A stretch of DNA of 56,118 nt from Lachnospiraceae bacterium UBA7179. Its GTDB lineage: Bacteria; Bacillota; Clostridia; Lachnospirales; Lachnospiraceae. The notes under the pieces are model-generated. The model ran no database searches. It had not been told where the DNA came from and was given only the letters and a program-made list of their open reading frames with translations. Below, piece after piece: positions 1-8,164 of the stretch. The first letter of the stretch is position 1; every line of letters begins with the position of its first letter. The stretch lies in the NCBI GenBank assembly GCA_002491195.1, contig DKVL01000045.1, positions 1 to 56,118 on the forward strand. Direction: 5' to 3'. A program made the position numbers and the translations under genes.

Positions 1-1
1 A

Positions 2-283
2 TCAATTTTAGAGAAGGTTGACGAGAAGTTAGAGAAAACAGAGGAATCGATTTTAGAAAAGGTTGATAAAAAAATAGTGAAATCAGAGAGTCTTGTATTG
101 GATGAAATAGAACGTACAAGGAGTTCTTTGGAAAAACATATAGAAAAGGTGGAAAAAAATCTTGACGAGTTGAACCAGTATTACCAGATTACAAAACTTG
201 AAAGTGATAACACTGCGCTATTACTAAAATTGATTGATGATCTGTCAAAACGGGTCGAAAAACTGGAAAAAAGAACTGCATAA
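2..283 (+). CDS. C-terminal part of a coiled-coil protein (5' end outside window)
   Basis: The reading frame is open from the first bases of the window to a TAA at 281-283, so the start lies upstream. The visible 93 residues are highly charged (E, K, D) with leucine/isoleucine at heptad-like spacing, indicating a long coiled coil. A short internal repeat is visible: the words SILEKVD recur 17 residues apart. An internal GTG at 77 could be mistaken for a start, but the same composition continues upstream of it. No catalytic motif is seen. Function unknown; it may be a structural or chemoreceptor-like coiled-coil segment, but nothing here decides that. Confidence 0.6.
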   Translation, partial: SILEKVDEKLEKTEESILEKVDKKIVKSESLVLDEIERTRSSLEKHIEKVEKNLDELNQYYQITKLESDNTALLLKLIDDLSKRVEKLEKRTA

Positions 284-319
284 GAAGATAAAAAGTATTT
301 TTGAACGGAGGACTAGACG

Positions 320-817
320 ATGTCAGAACAAAAGAACCTGGTCGACACGTTTATATCCCGTATGAAGCAAAAAGGCTGGGATATTGCATGGAATGAAACA
401 CAGGACAAATGTATTTTGGAAATAATAACAGACAGATATACGAATATTCCGGAAGAGTGGCTGGAATTTGCAGGAAGCATCCGGCACATGGTAAGCCCTG
501 ATGAAACAACGTGGTTTTTGGGAACGGAAGATTTTGACGTGCAGGGAGATCAGGCCTTTCGGTGGAATGAGTGGGAGAGGATCAGTCTTGAGAGCGCAGG
601 TGACGATGCTGAGTGGACAGGCAGGATCAAGGAGTTTTGGGATCAGCATCTTCCGATCGTTATGTCCGTAAAAGGTGGCTATTCTTATTACGCGATATCG
701 ATGGCGGATGGCTCTGTTGTACATGGATCCGAGCCGGAATTTGAAGCGTGCGAAGTGGTGGCACCTTCTTTCGCGGTTTTTATTGCACAGCCACATGCAG
801 AGGAAATATGCCGCTAA
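320..817 (+). CDS. Small hypothetical protein, possibly SUKH (SMI1/KNR4)-like
   Basis: A 165-residue acidic, tryptophan-rich soluble protein with a good ribosome binding site (GGAGGA, 7 nt before ATG). The C-terminal pattern YYAISMADGSVVHG followed by an acidic stretch and SFAVFI resembles the end of SMI1/KNR4 (SUKH) domains, which often act as immunity proteins or protein-binding modules. The family call is a weak inference from this pattern. No toxin gene is adjacent. The stop codon lies inside a structured repeated element (810-868). Confidence 0.7.
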   Translation: MSEQKNLVDTFISRMKQKGWDIAWNETQDKCILEIITDRYTNIPEEWLEFAGSIRHMVSPDETTWFLGTEDFDVQGDQAFRWNEWERISLESAGDDAEWTGRIKEFWDQHLPIVMSVKGGYSYYAISMADGSVVHGSEPEFEACEVVAPSFAVFIAQPHAEEICR

Positions 818-868
818 GGCGGCGCATGGGGCGCGCGGCGAGTAGGGGAAGATGGCTCTTCCCTGCTC
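810..868 (+). ncRNA. 59-nt structured element, copy 1
   Basis: Two helices are predicted: GCCGC (810-814) with GCGGC (835-839), closing a 20-nt loop, then immediately a long hairpin from GAG (840) to CTC (868). A second element of exactly the same length and fold lies at 43594-43652; the two differ mainly in loops and by pairing-compatible changes. The first bases overlap the stop codon of the preceding gene. There is no U-run after the hairpin, so it is not an ordinary terminator. Role unknown. Confidence 0.45.
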
Positions 869-887
869 GATTGGAAAAGTTTTGTGG

Positions 888-917
888 TTGAAAACAGATC
901 AACCAATTTGATAGAAT
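888..917 (+). promoter_or_regulatory. Promoter for miaB
   Basis: TTGAAA at 888-893 and TAGAAT at 912-917 with an 18-bp spacer, about 45 bp before the miaB start. Sigma-A type by sequence only. Confidence 0.45.
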
Positions 918-961
918 GGCAGGAGAGGCGGCGAAAAGCTTCATAGAAAGGCAGAAAGTAT

Positions 962-2422
962 ATGATAAGGAACGAGGAATTGGAAGCAATATTGGAAACG
1001 ATCGATCTGAGAGAGGATGCACCGACTGAGGAACCGATGCGCCAGTATTATTTTATCAAAAAGGCGCGTGAGCTTGTAAACGCCGAGAGCGTGAAGTTGG
1101 GCAGGCGTCTGACCGCGGACGGGGAGACATTTGGCTGTCAGATGAATGCTAAGGACAGCGAAAAACTGATCGGCATTCTGGAAAATATCGGCTTTGAGAT
1201 GATCGGGGACGAGTCGGCAGACCTTGTATTTTACAATACCTGCACCGTCCGCGACAATGCAAACCAGCGGGTTTACGGCAGGCTTGGGTTTGTACATAAC
1301 ATGAAAAAGAAAAATCCCCACAAGAAGATTGCGCTCTGCGGCTGTATGATGCAGGAACCGTCAGTCATCGAGAAGATACAGAAAAGCTACCGGTTTGTGG
1401 ATCTGATCTTTGGTACCCACAATATCTATAAATTTGCGGAATTGATCGTTGCAATGTACAGTTCGGACAGCATGATCATTGATATTTGGAAAGATACGGA
1501 CAAGATTGTCGAGGATTTGCCGGCGGAGCGAAAGTATGCTTTTAAATCAGGCGTCAACATCATGTATGGCTGCAATAATTTCTGCAGCTATTGCATCGTT
1601 CCTTATGTGCGCGGGAGAGAGAGAAGCCGCAATCCCAAGGATATTATCAGAGAGATTGAAAAACTTGTCTCGGAGGGCGTTGTGGAAGTGATGCTCCTGG
1701 GACAGAATGTCAATTCCTATGGAAAGACACTGGAAGAACCGATGTCCTTTGCGCAGCTCTTGCAGGAGGTGGAGAAGATCGAGGGGTTGGAGCGGATCCG
1801 TTTTATGACTTCACACCCAAAGGATTTGTCAGATGACCTGATCCAGGTGATGAAGCATTCCAGGAAGATCTGCCGCCATCTGCACTTACCACTGCAGGCG
1901 GGGTCTACGAGAATACTGGAGGCCATGAACCGGCGTTATACCAAGGAGCAATATCTTGATCTGGCACACAAGATCAGGCGCGAAATCCCTGACATATCGC
2001 TCACAACAGATATTATCGTCGGGTTTCCGGGAGAGACCGCTGCAGATGTGGACGAGACCATCGAAGTTGTGAGGGAAGTGCAGTACGACAATGCCTTTAC
2101 GTTTATTTACTCCAAGCGCACAGGAACGCCTGCTGCCACGATGCCGAATCCTGCAAGCGAGGAGGAGATCAAGGAGAACTTCGACCGGCTTTTGAAGGTT
2201 GTACAGGAGACCGCCAGAAGCCGTGTGGGCCGTCTTACAGGGGAGGTGCACAGTGCACTTGTCGAGGAGATCAACGAGCATGACAGTTCCCTGGTGTCGG
2301 GGAGGCTTTCCAACAATACGATCGTGCATTTTCCGGGAGATGCGTCCCTGATCGGAAAGATTGTTGATGTCAAGCTTTTAGAAGCCCATGGGTTTTATTA
2401 TATGGGAGCAATAAATGGATAA
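962..2422 (+). CDS. miaB: tRNA-2-methylthio-N6-dimethylallyladenosine synthase MiaB
   Basis: Radical-SAM methylthiotransferase that converts i6A37 to ms2i6A37 in tRNAs reading UNN codons, using two 4Fe-4S clusters. Of 486 residues, the N-terminal UPF0004 domain supplies Cys59 (GCQMN), Cys94 (NTCTVR) and Cys128 within CGC. The radical-SAM motif CNNFCSYC uses Cys204, Cys208 and Cys211 and is followed by VPYVRGRERSR. A TRAM-like RNA-binding domain ends the protein. The first ~45 residues are an extension seen in clostridial MiaB. Its substrate-producing partner miaA lies at 23024. A terminator follows at 2430-2463. Confidence 0.97.
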   Translation: MIRNEELEAILETIDLREDAPTEEPMRQYYFIKKARELVNAESVKLGRRLTADGETFGCQMNAKDSEKLIGILENIGFEMIGDESADLVFYNTCTVRDNANQRVYGRLGFVHNMKKKNPHKKIALCGCMMQEPSVIEKIQKSYRFVDLIFGTHNIYKFAELIVAMYSSDSMIIDIWKDTDKIVEDLPAERKYAFKSGVNIMYGCNNFCSYCIVPYVRGRERSRNPKDIIREIEKLVSEGVVEVMLLGQNVNSYGKTLEEPMSFAQLLQEVEKIEGLERIRFMTSHPKDLSDDLIQVMKHSRKICRHLHLPLQAGSTRILEAMNRRYTKEQYLDLAHKIRREIPDISLTTDIIVGFPGETAADVDETIEVVREVQYDNAFTFIYSKRTGTPAATMPNPASEEEIKENFDRLLKVVQETARSRVGRLTGEVHSALVEEINEHDSSLVSGRLSNNTIVHFPGDASLIGKIVDVKLLEAHGFYYMGAING

Positions 2423-2429
2423 TGGAAAG

Positions 2430-2463
2430 AAGATTTCTGTTTTGGAAGCAGAGATCTTTTTTT
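2430..2463 (+). terminator. Rho-independent terminator after miaB
   Basis: Ten-bp stem (AAGATTTCTG with CAGAGATCTT, one G-U pair), 9-nt loop, then a run of T. Confidence 0.75.
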
Positions 2464-2536
2464 GTGAAAGAGAAGTCAGGAATCAGGACGACGATCATGG
2501 AACAGTCTTTTGCAGTGTGATTTTCTGGAAATGCTC

Positions 2537-2565
2537 TTGAAATATTGTCGAAACGGGTATATATT
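2537..2565 (+). promoter_or_regulatory. Promoter for the sulP leader transcript
   Basis: TTGAAA (2537-2542), 17-bp spacer, TATATT (2560-2565). Transcription from here would give a leader of about 170 nt ahead of the SulP gene, containing the pseudoknot described at 2623-2737. Confidence 0.6.
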
Positions 2566-2622
2566 AAGTATGTTTGTTTTACCACAAATGCTAATATTTA
2601 CTTATGAGGAGAAAGTGTGGAG

Positions 2623-2737
2623 AGATTTTCTAAGCGGCCAAAAGACGCCCGCTAAGAAAATCTAAAGCTTCATACAGGAAAAACGCAAAAGGCAGCGTCT
2701 TTCATTTTTGTTTGAGCCGCTAAAGCGGTAGGGGGGG
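2623..2737 (+). promoter_or_regulatory. Structured 5' leader of sulP, riboswitch-like pseudoknot
   Basis: This holds most of the recognisable content of the 321-bp gap between miaB and sulP. A 15-bp stem with one mismatch pairs 2623-2637 with 2649-2663. Its 11-nt loop contains AAAGACGC (2641-2648), which is exactly complementary to GCGTCTTT at 2695-2702, an 8-bp pseudoknot. A hairpin CCGC-TAAA-GCGG (2717-2728) stands directly before the GGGGGGG Shine-Dalgarno (2731-2737). CCGCTAA occurs in both the main stem and this last hairpin, so they could compete for the same 5' strand (AGCGG at 2633-2637). I do not recognise a known riboswitch class. Regulation of translation is an inference. Confidence 0.55.
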
Positions 2738-2743
2738 ATTATT

Positions 2744-4390
2744 ATGGAAAAGTTAAAACCAAAGTTGTTTTCGGTGATGAAAACTTACACAAAACAACAG
2801 TTTGTAAAGGACGTGGTGGCAGGGATTATCGTCGCGATTATCGCGCTTCCCCTGTCAATTGCGCTTGCACTTGCATCGGGTGTGGGACCGGAACAGGGTA
2901 TTTACACGGCGATCATTGCGGGTTTTCTGATTTCATTTTTTGGCGGCAGCCGCGTGCAGATTGCGGGACCAACGGCAGCGTTTGCCACGATCGTTGCAGG
3001 AATCGTTGCACAGAAGGGGATGGATGGACTGATTCTTGCAACAATTCTTGCAGGAATCATTCTGATCGTGATGGGACTCTTAAGATTGGGCAATTTGATC
3101 AAATATATTCCATTTACCATCACGACTGGGTTCACAGCGGGTATCGCGGTGACAATCGTGATCGGACAAATCAAGGACTTTTTGGGGCTTACTTATCCGA
3201 AGGGGACTGTCACGATCGAGACGATGGAGAAGATGGAGGCGATCGTAAAAAATGTGTCGACCATCAACTGGCAGGCGCTGATCGTCGGACTGGTATGCCT
3301 TGCCATTCTGATCGCATGGCCATATATCAACAAGACGATTCCAGGTTCACTGATTGCGGTGATCGTGGGGATTCTGATGGTGAAGCTCCTTCACATGAAT
3401 GTCAATACGATCGGCGACTTATATGAGATCAGCAATAAGCTGCCCGGCTTTCATTTTCCAAACTTCACGATGGCAGACATCAGCGGGATTCTTCCCGATG
3501 CCTTTACGATTGCGATTCTTGCGGCGATCGAGTCCCTGCTGTCCTGTGTTGTTGCCGACAGTATGATCAATTCCAAGCATCGTTCCAATATGGAGCTGAT
3601 TGCACAGGGTATTGGTAATATTGGTTCAGCCTTGTTTGGCGGAATCCCGGCCACAGGCGCGATCGCGAGAACTGCTGCCAATATCAAGAACGGCGGGCGC
3701 ACACCAATTGCGGGTATGGTGCACGCAGTCACCCTTGTATTGATTCTTGTAGTGTTGATGCCCTATGCGGCACTGATCCCGATGCCATGTATTGCAGCGA
3801 TTCTGTTTATGGTAGCTTACAATATGTGCGGCTGGAGGACATTTGTCAATCTCTGCAAGTCGTCGCCGAAAAGTGATATCCTTGTGCTTGTCACAACCTT
3901 CGTGCTGACCGTTGTGTTTGATCTGGTTGCGGCGATTGAAGTCGGTATCTTACTGGCGGCGATCCTCTTCATGAAGCGCATGAGCGATGTCATGGAAGTG
4001 GAGGGCTGGAAGTACGTTGACGACGAGGACGATCCGGATAGTATCACGCTCAGGGAAGTTCCGGTACACACGCTTGTGTATGAGATTTCGGGACCGATGT
4101 TTTTTGCGGCGGCAGATAAAATATTGAATATTTCGGTAAAAGATGACACGCAGTTTTTGATTCTCCGCATGAGGAGTGTGAGTGCGATCGACGCGACGGC
4201 AATGCATTCGTTAGAGCAGCTCCATGAAAAATATGCGAAAAAGAATATCCAGATCATTCTTTCCCATGTCAACGAACAGCCGCGGGCGGTTATGGATAAG
4301 GCAGGTTTTACACAGGAAATCGGGGAGGAGAACTTCTGTACGCATATCGACGAGGCGCTCGAGCGGGCGAAAAAGCTTGCAGCGCAGTAA
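2744..4390 (+). CDS. SulP (SLC26) family anion transporter with STAS domain
   Basis: Inner-membrane transporter of 548 residues. The N-terminal ~420 residues form many hydrophobic segments; the motif around QIAGPTAAFATIVAG is typical of the SulP core. The C-terminal STAS domain (about 440-540) includes the characteristic SAIDATAMHSL segment. Family members carry sulfate, bicarbonate or other anions; the substrate cannot be read from sequence. A carbonic anhydrase is present at 16654 but too far away to argue for linkage. Strong GGGGGGG ribosome binding site preceded by an elaborate leader. The response regulator follows closely. Confidence 0.93.
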   Translation: MEKLKPKLFSVMKTYTKQQFVKDVVAGIIVAIIALPLSIALALASGVGPEQGIYTAIIAGFLISFFGGSRVQIAGPTAAFATIVAGIVAQKGMDGLILATILAGIILIVMGLLRLGNLIKYIPFTITTGFTAGIAVTIVIGQIKDFLGLTYPKGTVTIETMEKMEAIVKNVSTINWQALIVGLVCLAILIAWPYINKTIPGSLIAVIVGILMVKLLHMNVNTIGDLYEISNKLPGFHFPNFTMADISGILPDAFTIAILAAIESLLSCVVADSMINSKHRSNMELIAQGIGNIGSALFGGIPATGAIARTAANIKNGGRTPIAGMVHAVTLVLILVVLMPYAALIPMPCIAAILFMVAYNMCGWRTFVNLCKSSPKSDILVLVTTFVLTVVFDLVAAIEVGILLAAILFMKRMSDVMEVEGWKYVDDEDDPDSITLREVPVHTLVYEISGPMFFAAADKILNISVKDDTQFLILRMRSVSAIDATAMHSLEQLHEKYAKKNIQIILSHVNEQPRAVMDKAGFTQEIGEENFCTHIDEALERAKKLAAQ

Positions 4391-4423
4391 ATCAAAAGTT
4401 TGTGTGGAATTATGAAGGCTGGT

Positions 4424-5089
4424 ATGAAAAATATATTTGTGGTAGATGATGATATCAATATCGGAAATATGCTGGAAGAGCTTCTGTCCAGGGAGGGTTA
4501 TCGCGTCACGCGCGCCTATTCCGGAACGGAAGCTCTCCTTGTGTTGTCCTCGGTTCGTCCCGACCTTGTGCTGCTTGACCTGATGCTGCCGGGACTGGAC
4601 GGCCGGGAGCTGCTGCCGAGGTTAAGGGGGATTCCGGTGATTGTTGTCAGCGCAAAAGTGGGCGTGGAAGATAAAGTAGATCTGCTGCTCGGAGGTGCAG
4701 CCGATTACGTGACCAAGCCCTTTGACACGAAGGAACTGCTTGCGCGCATCACTGTGCAGCTGCGGAATGCGGTTCTGGCCGATGCAGGCATGAAGCTGGA
4801 ATATGGGGATCTTGTCATGGATACGGACACGCACAGCGTAAATGTGTGTGAACAGGAGGTGCGTCTGACCAGGACGGAATATGCGATCTTAAAATTACTG
4901 ATGCAAAATCCCTCGCAGGTCATCACAAAGACACTTCTTCTGGACAAAATCAGCGAGGACACGCCGGACTGCATGGAAAGCTCCCTGCGGGTGCATATCA
5001 GCAATCTGCGCAAGAAGCTGCGGGATATCGGCGGAAAGGACTATATTGAATCCGTCTGGGGCATTGGATTTAAGATGTATGAAACTTAA
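4424..5089 (+). CDS. OmpR/PhoB-family response regulator
   Basis: Two-domain regulator of 221 residues. The receiver has the acidic triad DDD (residues 8-10), phosphoacceptor Asp52 (DLVLLDLMLPG), and the K of TKPFD. The C-terminal winged helix includes LTRTEYAILKLLM and ends GIGFKMYET. A longer frame starts at 4400 with TTG, but AAGG at 4415-4418 sits 5 nt before the ATG at 4424, which also gives the usual N-terminus. The ABC pair and sensor kinase downstream make a bacitracin/lantibiotic-type detoxification unit likely, by analogy only. Confidence 0.93.
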   Translation: MKNIFVVDDDINIGNMLEELLSREGYRVTRAYSGTEALLVLSSVRPDLVLLDLMLPGLDGRELLPRLRGIPVIVVSAKVGVEDKVDLLLGGAADYVTKPFDTKELLARITVQLRNAVLADAGMKLEYGDLVMDTDTHSVNVCEQEVRLTRTEYAILKLLMQNPSQVITKTLLLDKISEDTPDCMESSLRVHISNLRKKLRDIGGKDYIESVWGIGFKMYET

Positions 5090-5125
5090 CGATTTCTTTA
5101 CACTTTTCTTAACAGGTTTCTTAAC
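5081..5125 (+). promoter_or_regulatory. Direct-repeat operator for the response regulator
   Basis: TTTCTTTAC (5093-5101), TTTCTTAAC (5105-5113) and TTTCTTAAC (5117-5125) repeat at a 12-bp period, with a weaker CTTAAC at 5085-5090. OmpR-family regulators bind such head-to-tail repeats. TAGAAT at 5136-5141 is a possible -10 with no good -35 at proper spacing, as expected at an activated promoter. Confidence 0.5.
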
Positions 5126-5264
5126 AAAGTATCTGTAGAATACAGAGAGTAGGGAACAGTTCCTGTGAAAAGAAGGGCTTTTGGACTGTCATGAGATAAT
5201 CCCTGCACGATGGGAAGTTCCCGAAAAAATTTAATGAGAAAATTTAATGAGAAACTTTAACAAG

Positions 5265-5309
5265 AAAGGAGACGCAGCTATTTGCAATAGCTGCAAGTGT
5301 AACATGATG
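5265..5309 (+). promoter_or_regulatory. Ribosome binding site separated from the start by a perfect hairpin
   Basis: AAAGGAG (5265-5271) is followed by a 9-bp perfect hairpin GCAGCTATT/AATAGCTGC with a 3-nt loop (5274-5294) and then the tandem ATG codons at 5304 and 5307. Folding the hairpin would bring the AAAGGAG to about 12 nt from the ATG. An upstream in-frame ATG at 5247 lacks a ribosome binding site. Confidence 0.4.
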
Positions 5310-6224
5310 GAGTATGTATTGACTACCAGTGCTTTGAGCAAGCATTATAAGCATTTCAAGGCGCTAAACGGACTCGATATGCACATCCCCAAAGGGGCAA
5401 TCTACGGCTTTGTCGGGAAAAACGGCGCCGGGAAAACCACGTTGATCCGGCTGATCTGTGGTCTGCAAAAGCCTACATCAGGCGAATTTGTGTTATACGG
5501 GGCGAAAAACACGGAAAGCGCGATACAGCATGCACAGCGCAGAATCGGGGCGGTCGTGGAGACGCCGTCAATCTATCTGAATATGACCGCGCAGGAGAAT
5601 CTGGAAGAGCAGTATCGCATCATAGGGCTTCCATCCTTTGAGGGTATCCCGGAACTTTTGGAATTGGTGGGAATCGGGGACACTGGCAAGAAGAAGGCGA
5701 AGCATTTCTCACTCGGTATGCGCCAGCGGCTCGGAATCGCCATTGCGCTCTGCGGCGATCCTGATTTCCTGGTCTTAGATGAGCCGGTCAACGGGCTTGA
5801 TCCGCAGGGAATCATCGAGATGCGCGAGCTGATTCTCAAGTTGAACAGGGAACGCGGGATCACCGTGCTCATTTCCAGCCATATTTTAGATGAGCTTTCA
5901 CGTCTTGCAACACATTACGGCTTTATTGACAGAGGGCATATTGTGAAAGAAATCAGCGCGGAGGAGTTGGAAGCCGCATGCCGGAAATGCGTGCGTGTGG
6001 AAGTGTCAAACGTCAAATTTTTTGTGCAGGCGGCTGACCGGATGCAGCTGGAATACCGCATTCTCTCAGAATCGCTGGCAGATATTTATGGGAAGGTGCC
6101 TGTTACAAAATTGATCATGGCGCTTGCTAATGAGGGCTGCGAAGTACTGTCCATTCAGGAGCGGGACGAGAGCCTCGAGAGCTATTATGTCAGTCTGGTC
6201 GGAGGAGGTGACAGCCATGAGTAA
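5304..6224 (+). CDS. ABC transporter ATP-binding protein (BcrA/lantibiotic-protection type)
   Basis: ATPase subunit of about 306 residues. Walker A is GKNGAGKT (38-45), the signature is FSLGMRQRLGIA and Walker B is FLVLDEPVNGLD followed by SSHILDE. The C-terminal extension ending SLESYYVSLVGG is usual in BcrA/LanF-like exporters. The start is chosen at 5304 because homology begins near here; the frame is open back to 5247. It overlaps the permease start (ATGAGTAA, 6217-6224), so the two are translationally coupled. Likely exports an antimicrobial peptide or cell-wall drug; inferred from family and neighbours. Confidence 0.92.
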   Translation: MMEYVLTTSALSKHYKHFKALNGLDMHIPKGAIYGFVGKNGAGKTTLIRLICGLQKPTSGEFVLYGAKNTESAIQHAQRRIGAVVETPSIYLNMTAQENLEEQYRIIGLPSFEGIPELLELVGIGDTGKKKAKHFSLGMRQRLGIAIALCGDPDFLVLDEPVNGLDPQGIIEMRELILKLNRERGITVLISSHILDELSRLATHYGFIDRGHIVKEISAEELEAACRKCVRVEVSNVKFFVQAADRMQLEYRILSESLADIYGKVPVTKLIMALANEGCEVLSIQERDESLESYYVSLVGGGDSHE

Positions 6225-7068
6225 GCTGTTGTATGCAGGTTTTGCCCGCCTGAGACACGATACCTGCTTCTGGGTAATTTTGCTGGTTATGGCTGCGATT
6301 GGTGTGATCCTGCCGGTCAGCTCCTACCATACTATGCAGTATATGCGGCAGTTTTCTGACTATGTGTATGAGATACCTTTGGAAAATTCGTTCACTTCCT
6401 ATATTCCGCTGATTGTGATTTTTTCTGCTGCTTTTTGCAGCTTATTTATCGGAACGGAATACAGTGATGGGACGATTCGGAATAAGATTATGATCGGACA
6501 CAGGAGAACTGATATTTACCTGTCTAACCTGATTGTCTGCTTTGCGGCGGAGTGTATCATATGTCTTGCCTTTATTGTGGCAAACCTTTGTGCCGGGATT
6601 CCGTTGCTTGGGTTTTTCCAGTGCGGATTGGGCATCATATTAGGCTATGCCGGGTGTGCTTTTGTGCTGTGTGCTGCGGTCACAGCGATCTATACTTTGA
6701 TTGCGATGTTGAGCCAGAATAAGGCAGTGTCGGCAGTGATCTGTACATTGGGAATCATTTTTATGATTTTTGGCGGAGCCTACATGAATGCACAGATCGA
6801 GGAACCAGAGTTCTGGGATGCTTATACTTATATTGATGCGGATGGAAATATTGAGGAATCGGAGACGATGAGCAATCCAAACTATATCCGTGGGACGAAG
6901 CGCGTCGTCTATGAATTTCTCAATGAGTTTTTACCGGGCAATCAGACCGTGTTGCTCGGGCAGGGGACTGCTGTCCATCTATGGCAGATGTCGCTGTATT
7001 CTGGTGTGATTGCGGTGATTGTGACAGGAGTGGGGATTATATTCTTTTGTGAGGAAGATATCAAATAA
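6217..7068 (+). CDS. ABC-2 type transporter permease
   Basis: Membrane subunit of about 283 residues with six hydrophobic segments, the first directly after the N-terminus (WVILLVMAAIGVILPV) and a large external loop around residues 190-250. GGAGGAGG (6201-6208) precedes the ATG at 6217. A longer frame reaches back into the ATPase gene but has no independent support. It pairs with the preceding ATPase. Confidence 0.88.
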   Translation: MSKLLYAGFARLRHDTCFWVILLVMAAIGVILPVSSYHTMQYMRQFSDYVYEIPLENSFTSYIPLIVIFSAAFCSLFIGTEYSDGTIRNKIMIGHRRTDIYLSNLIVCFAAECIICLAFIVANLCAGIPLLGFFQCGLGIILGYAGCAFVLCAAVTAIYTLIAMLSQNKAVSAVICTLGIIFMIFGGAYMNAQIEEPEFWDAYTYIDADGNIEESETMSNPNYIRGTKRVVYEFLNEFLPGNQTVLLGQGTAVHLWQMSLYSGVIAVIVTGVGIIFFCEEDIK

Positions 7069-7200
7069 CCTGTTTTGGGCAGTTTGGTTCAAATGAGAAA
7101 GGAATCCTAGAAAAAGAACGAGATTCCTTAAAATTGGCTTTAGATAATGGGTAGTTCATATATACTAAAATAAGTAGTACATGAATTTGCAGGAGGGGTT

Positions 7201-8085
7201 ATGGCGATCTTATGGCTGTCGGTTTTGTCTGTTTTTCTTTTGATCATCATTGTGATACTATGGTTGAAAATCGTTCTTATGCGAAAGGCAGCGCGGGAGA
7301 TTTCCACAGCCTTTGCCGACCGGCTTACCTCGGAAACCAACGTCCTGATCGATATCTCCAGCCATGACCGGTATATGCGCAGTCTGGCGGCTGATATCAA
7401 CGCGCAGCTGCGCGCACTGCGCAGGGAACGGCAGCGCTATCAGCAGGGAAATGCGGAGGTTATGGACGCTGTGACCAATATTTCCCATGACCTGCGCACG
7501 CCGTTAACCGCGGTCTGCGGTTATCTTGACCTGCTCCGGCAGACGGACCAGCCGGCGGACGCGGTGCGGTATCTGAATATCATGGAAGAGCGCATTGATG
7601 CGTTAAAGCAGTTGACGGAGGAATTGTTCGGATACTCGGCGGCAGTCTCCATGGTCAGCGAAAGCAGGGAGGAGATCTCGCTGAACACTGCGCTGGAGGA
7701 AAGCATTTCAGCCTATTATGCGGCTTTGAAGAAACGACAGATCACGCCGGATATCACGATGCCAGAGACGAAGGTAATCCGCAGGCTGAATAAAAATGCG
7801 TTATCCCGCATCTTTGGAAATATCATTAGCAACGCGCTAAAGTACAGTGACGGCGATCTAAGGATCACGTTGTCCGAATCGGGTGAGATCACGTTTGCCA
7901 ATCATGCGGCTGCTCTGGACGAACTGCAGGTTATGAAGCTCTTTGAACGCTATTACACGGTGGAAAACGCTGCCAACGCAACCGGACTGGGGCTTTCGAT
8001 CGCCAGGGAGCTCACAGCGCAGATGGGCGGAACGATCGCGGCGCGGTATGAGAATGGGATGCTGCGGATTGTGATTCATTTTTGA
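7201..8085 (+). CDS. Sensor histidine kinase
   Basis: Kinase of 294 residues with one N-terminal membrane helix (about 3-25) and hardly any external domain, as in intramembrane-sensing kinases that work with an ABC exporter. His96 lies in NISHDLRTPL. The HATPase has an N box (GNIISNALKYS) and a G box (ATGLGLSIARELT). AGGAGGGG precedes the ATG. It probably phosphorylates the regulator encoded at 4424, from which it is separated by the transporter genes. A 130-bp gap before it suggests a separate or internal promoter. Confidence 0.93.
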   Translation: MAILWLSVLSVFLLIIIVILWLKIVLMRKAAREISTAFADRLTSETNVLIDISSHDRYMRSLAADINAQLRALRRERQRYQQGNAEVMDAVTNISHDLRTPLTAVCGYLDLLRQTDQPADAVRYLNIMEERIDALKQLTEELFGYSAAVSMVSESREEISLNTALEESISAYYAALKKRQITPDITMPETKVIRRLNKNALSRIFGNIISNALKYSDGDLRITLSESGEITFANHAAALDELQVMKLFERYYTVENAANATGLGLSIARELTAQMGGTIAARYENGMLRIVIHF

Positions 8086-8164
8086 TGCACAGCCTCTTTT
8101 GAGGTTGTGGAATCGGTAAAAGTCGTGTATCATATAAATAAAAAGCGAATCTGAGGTGCATGGT

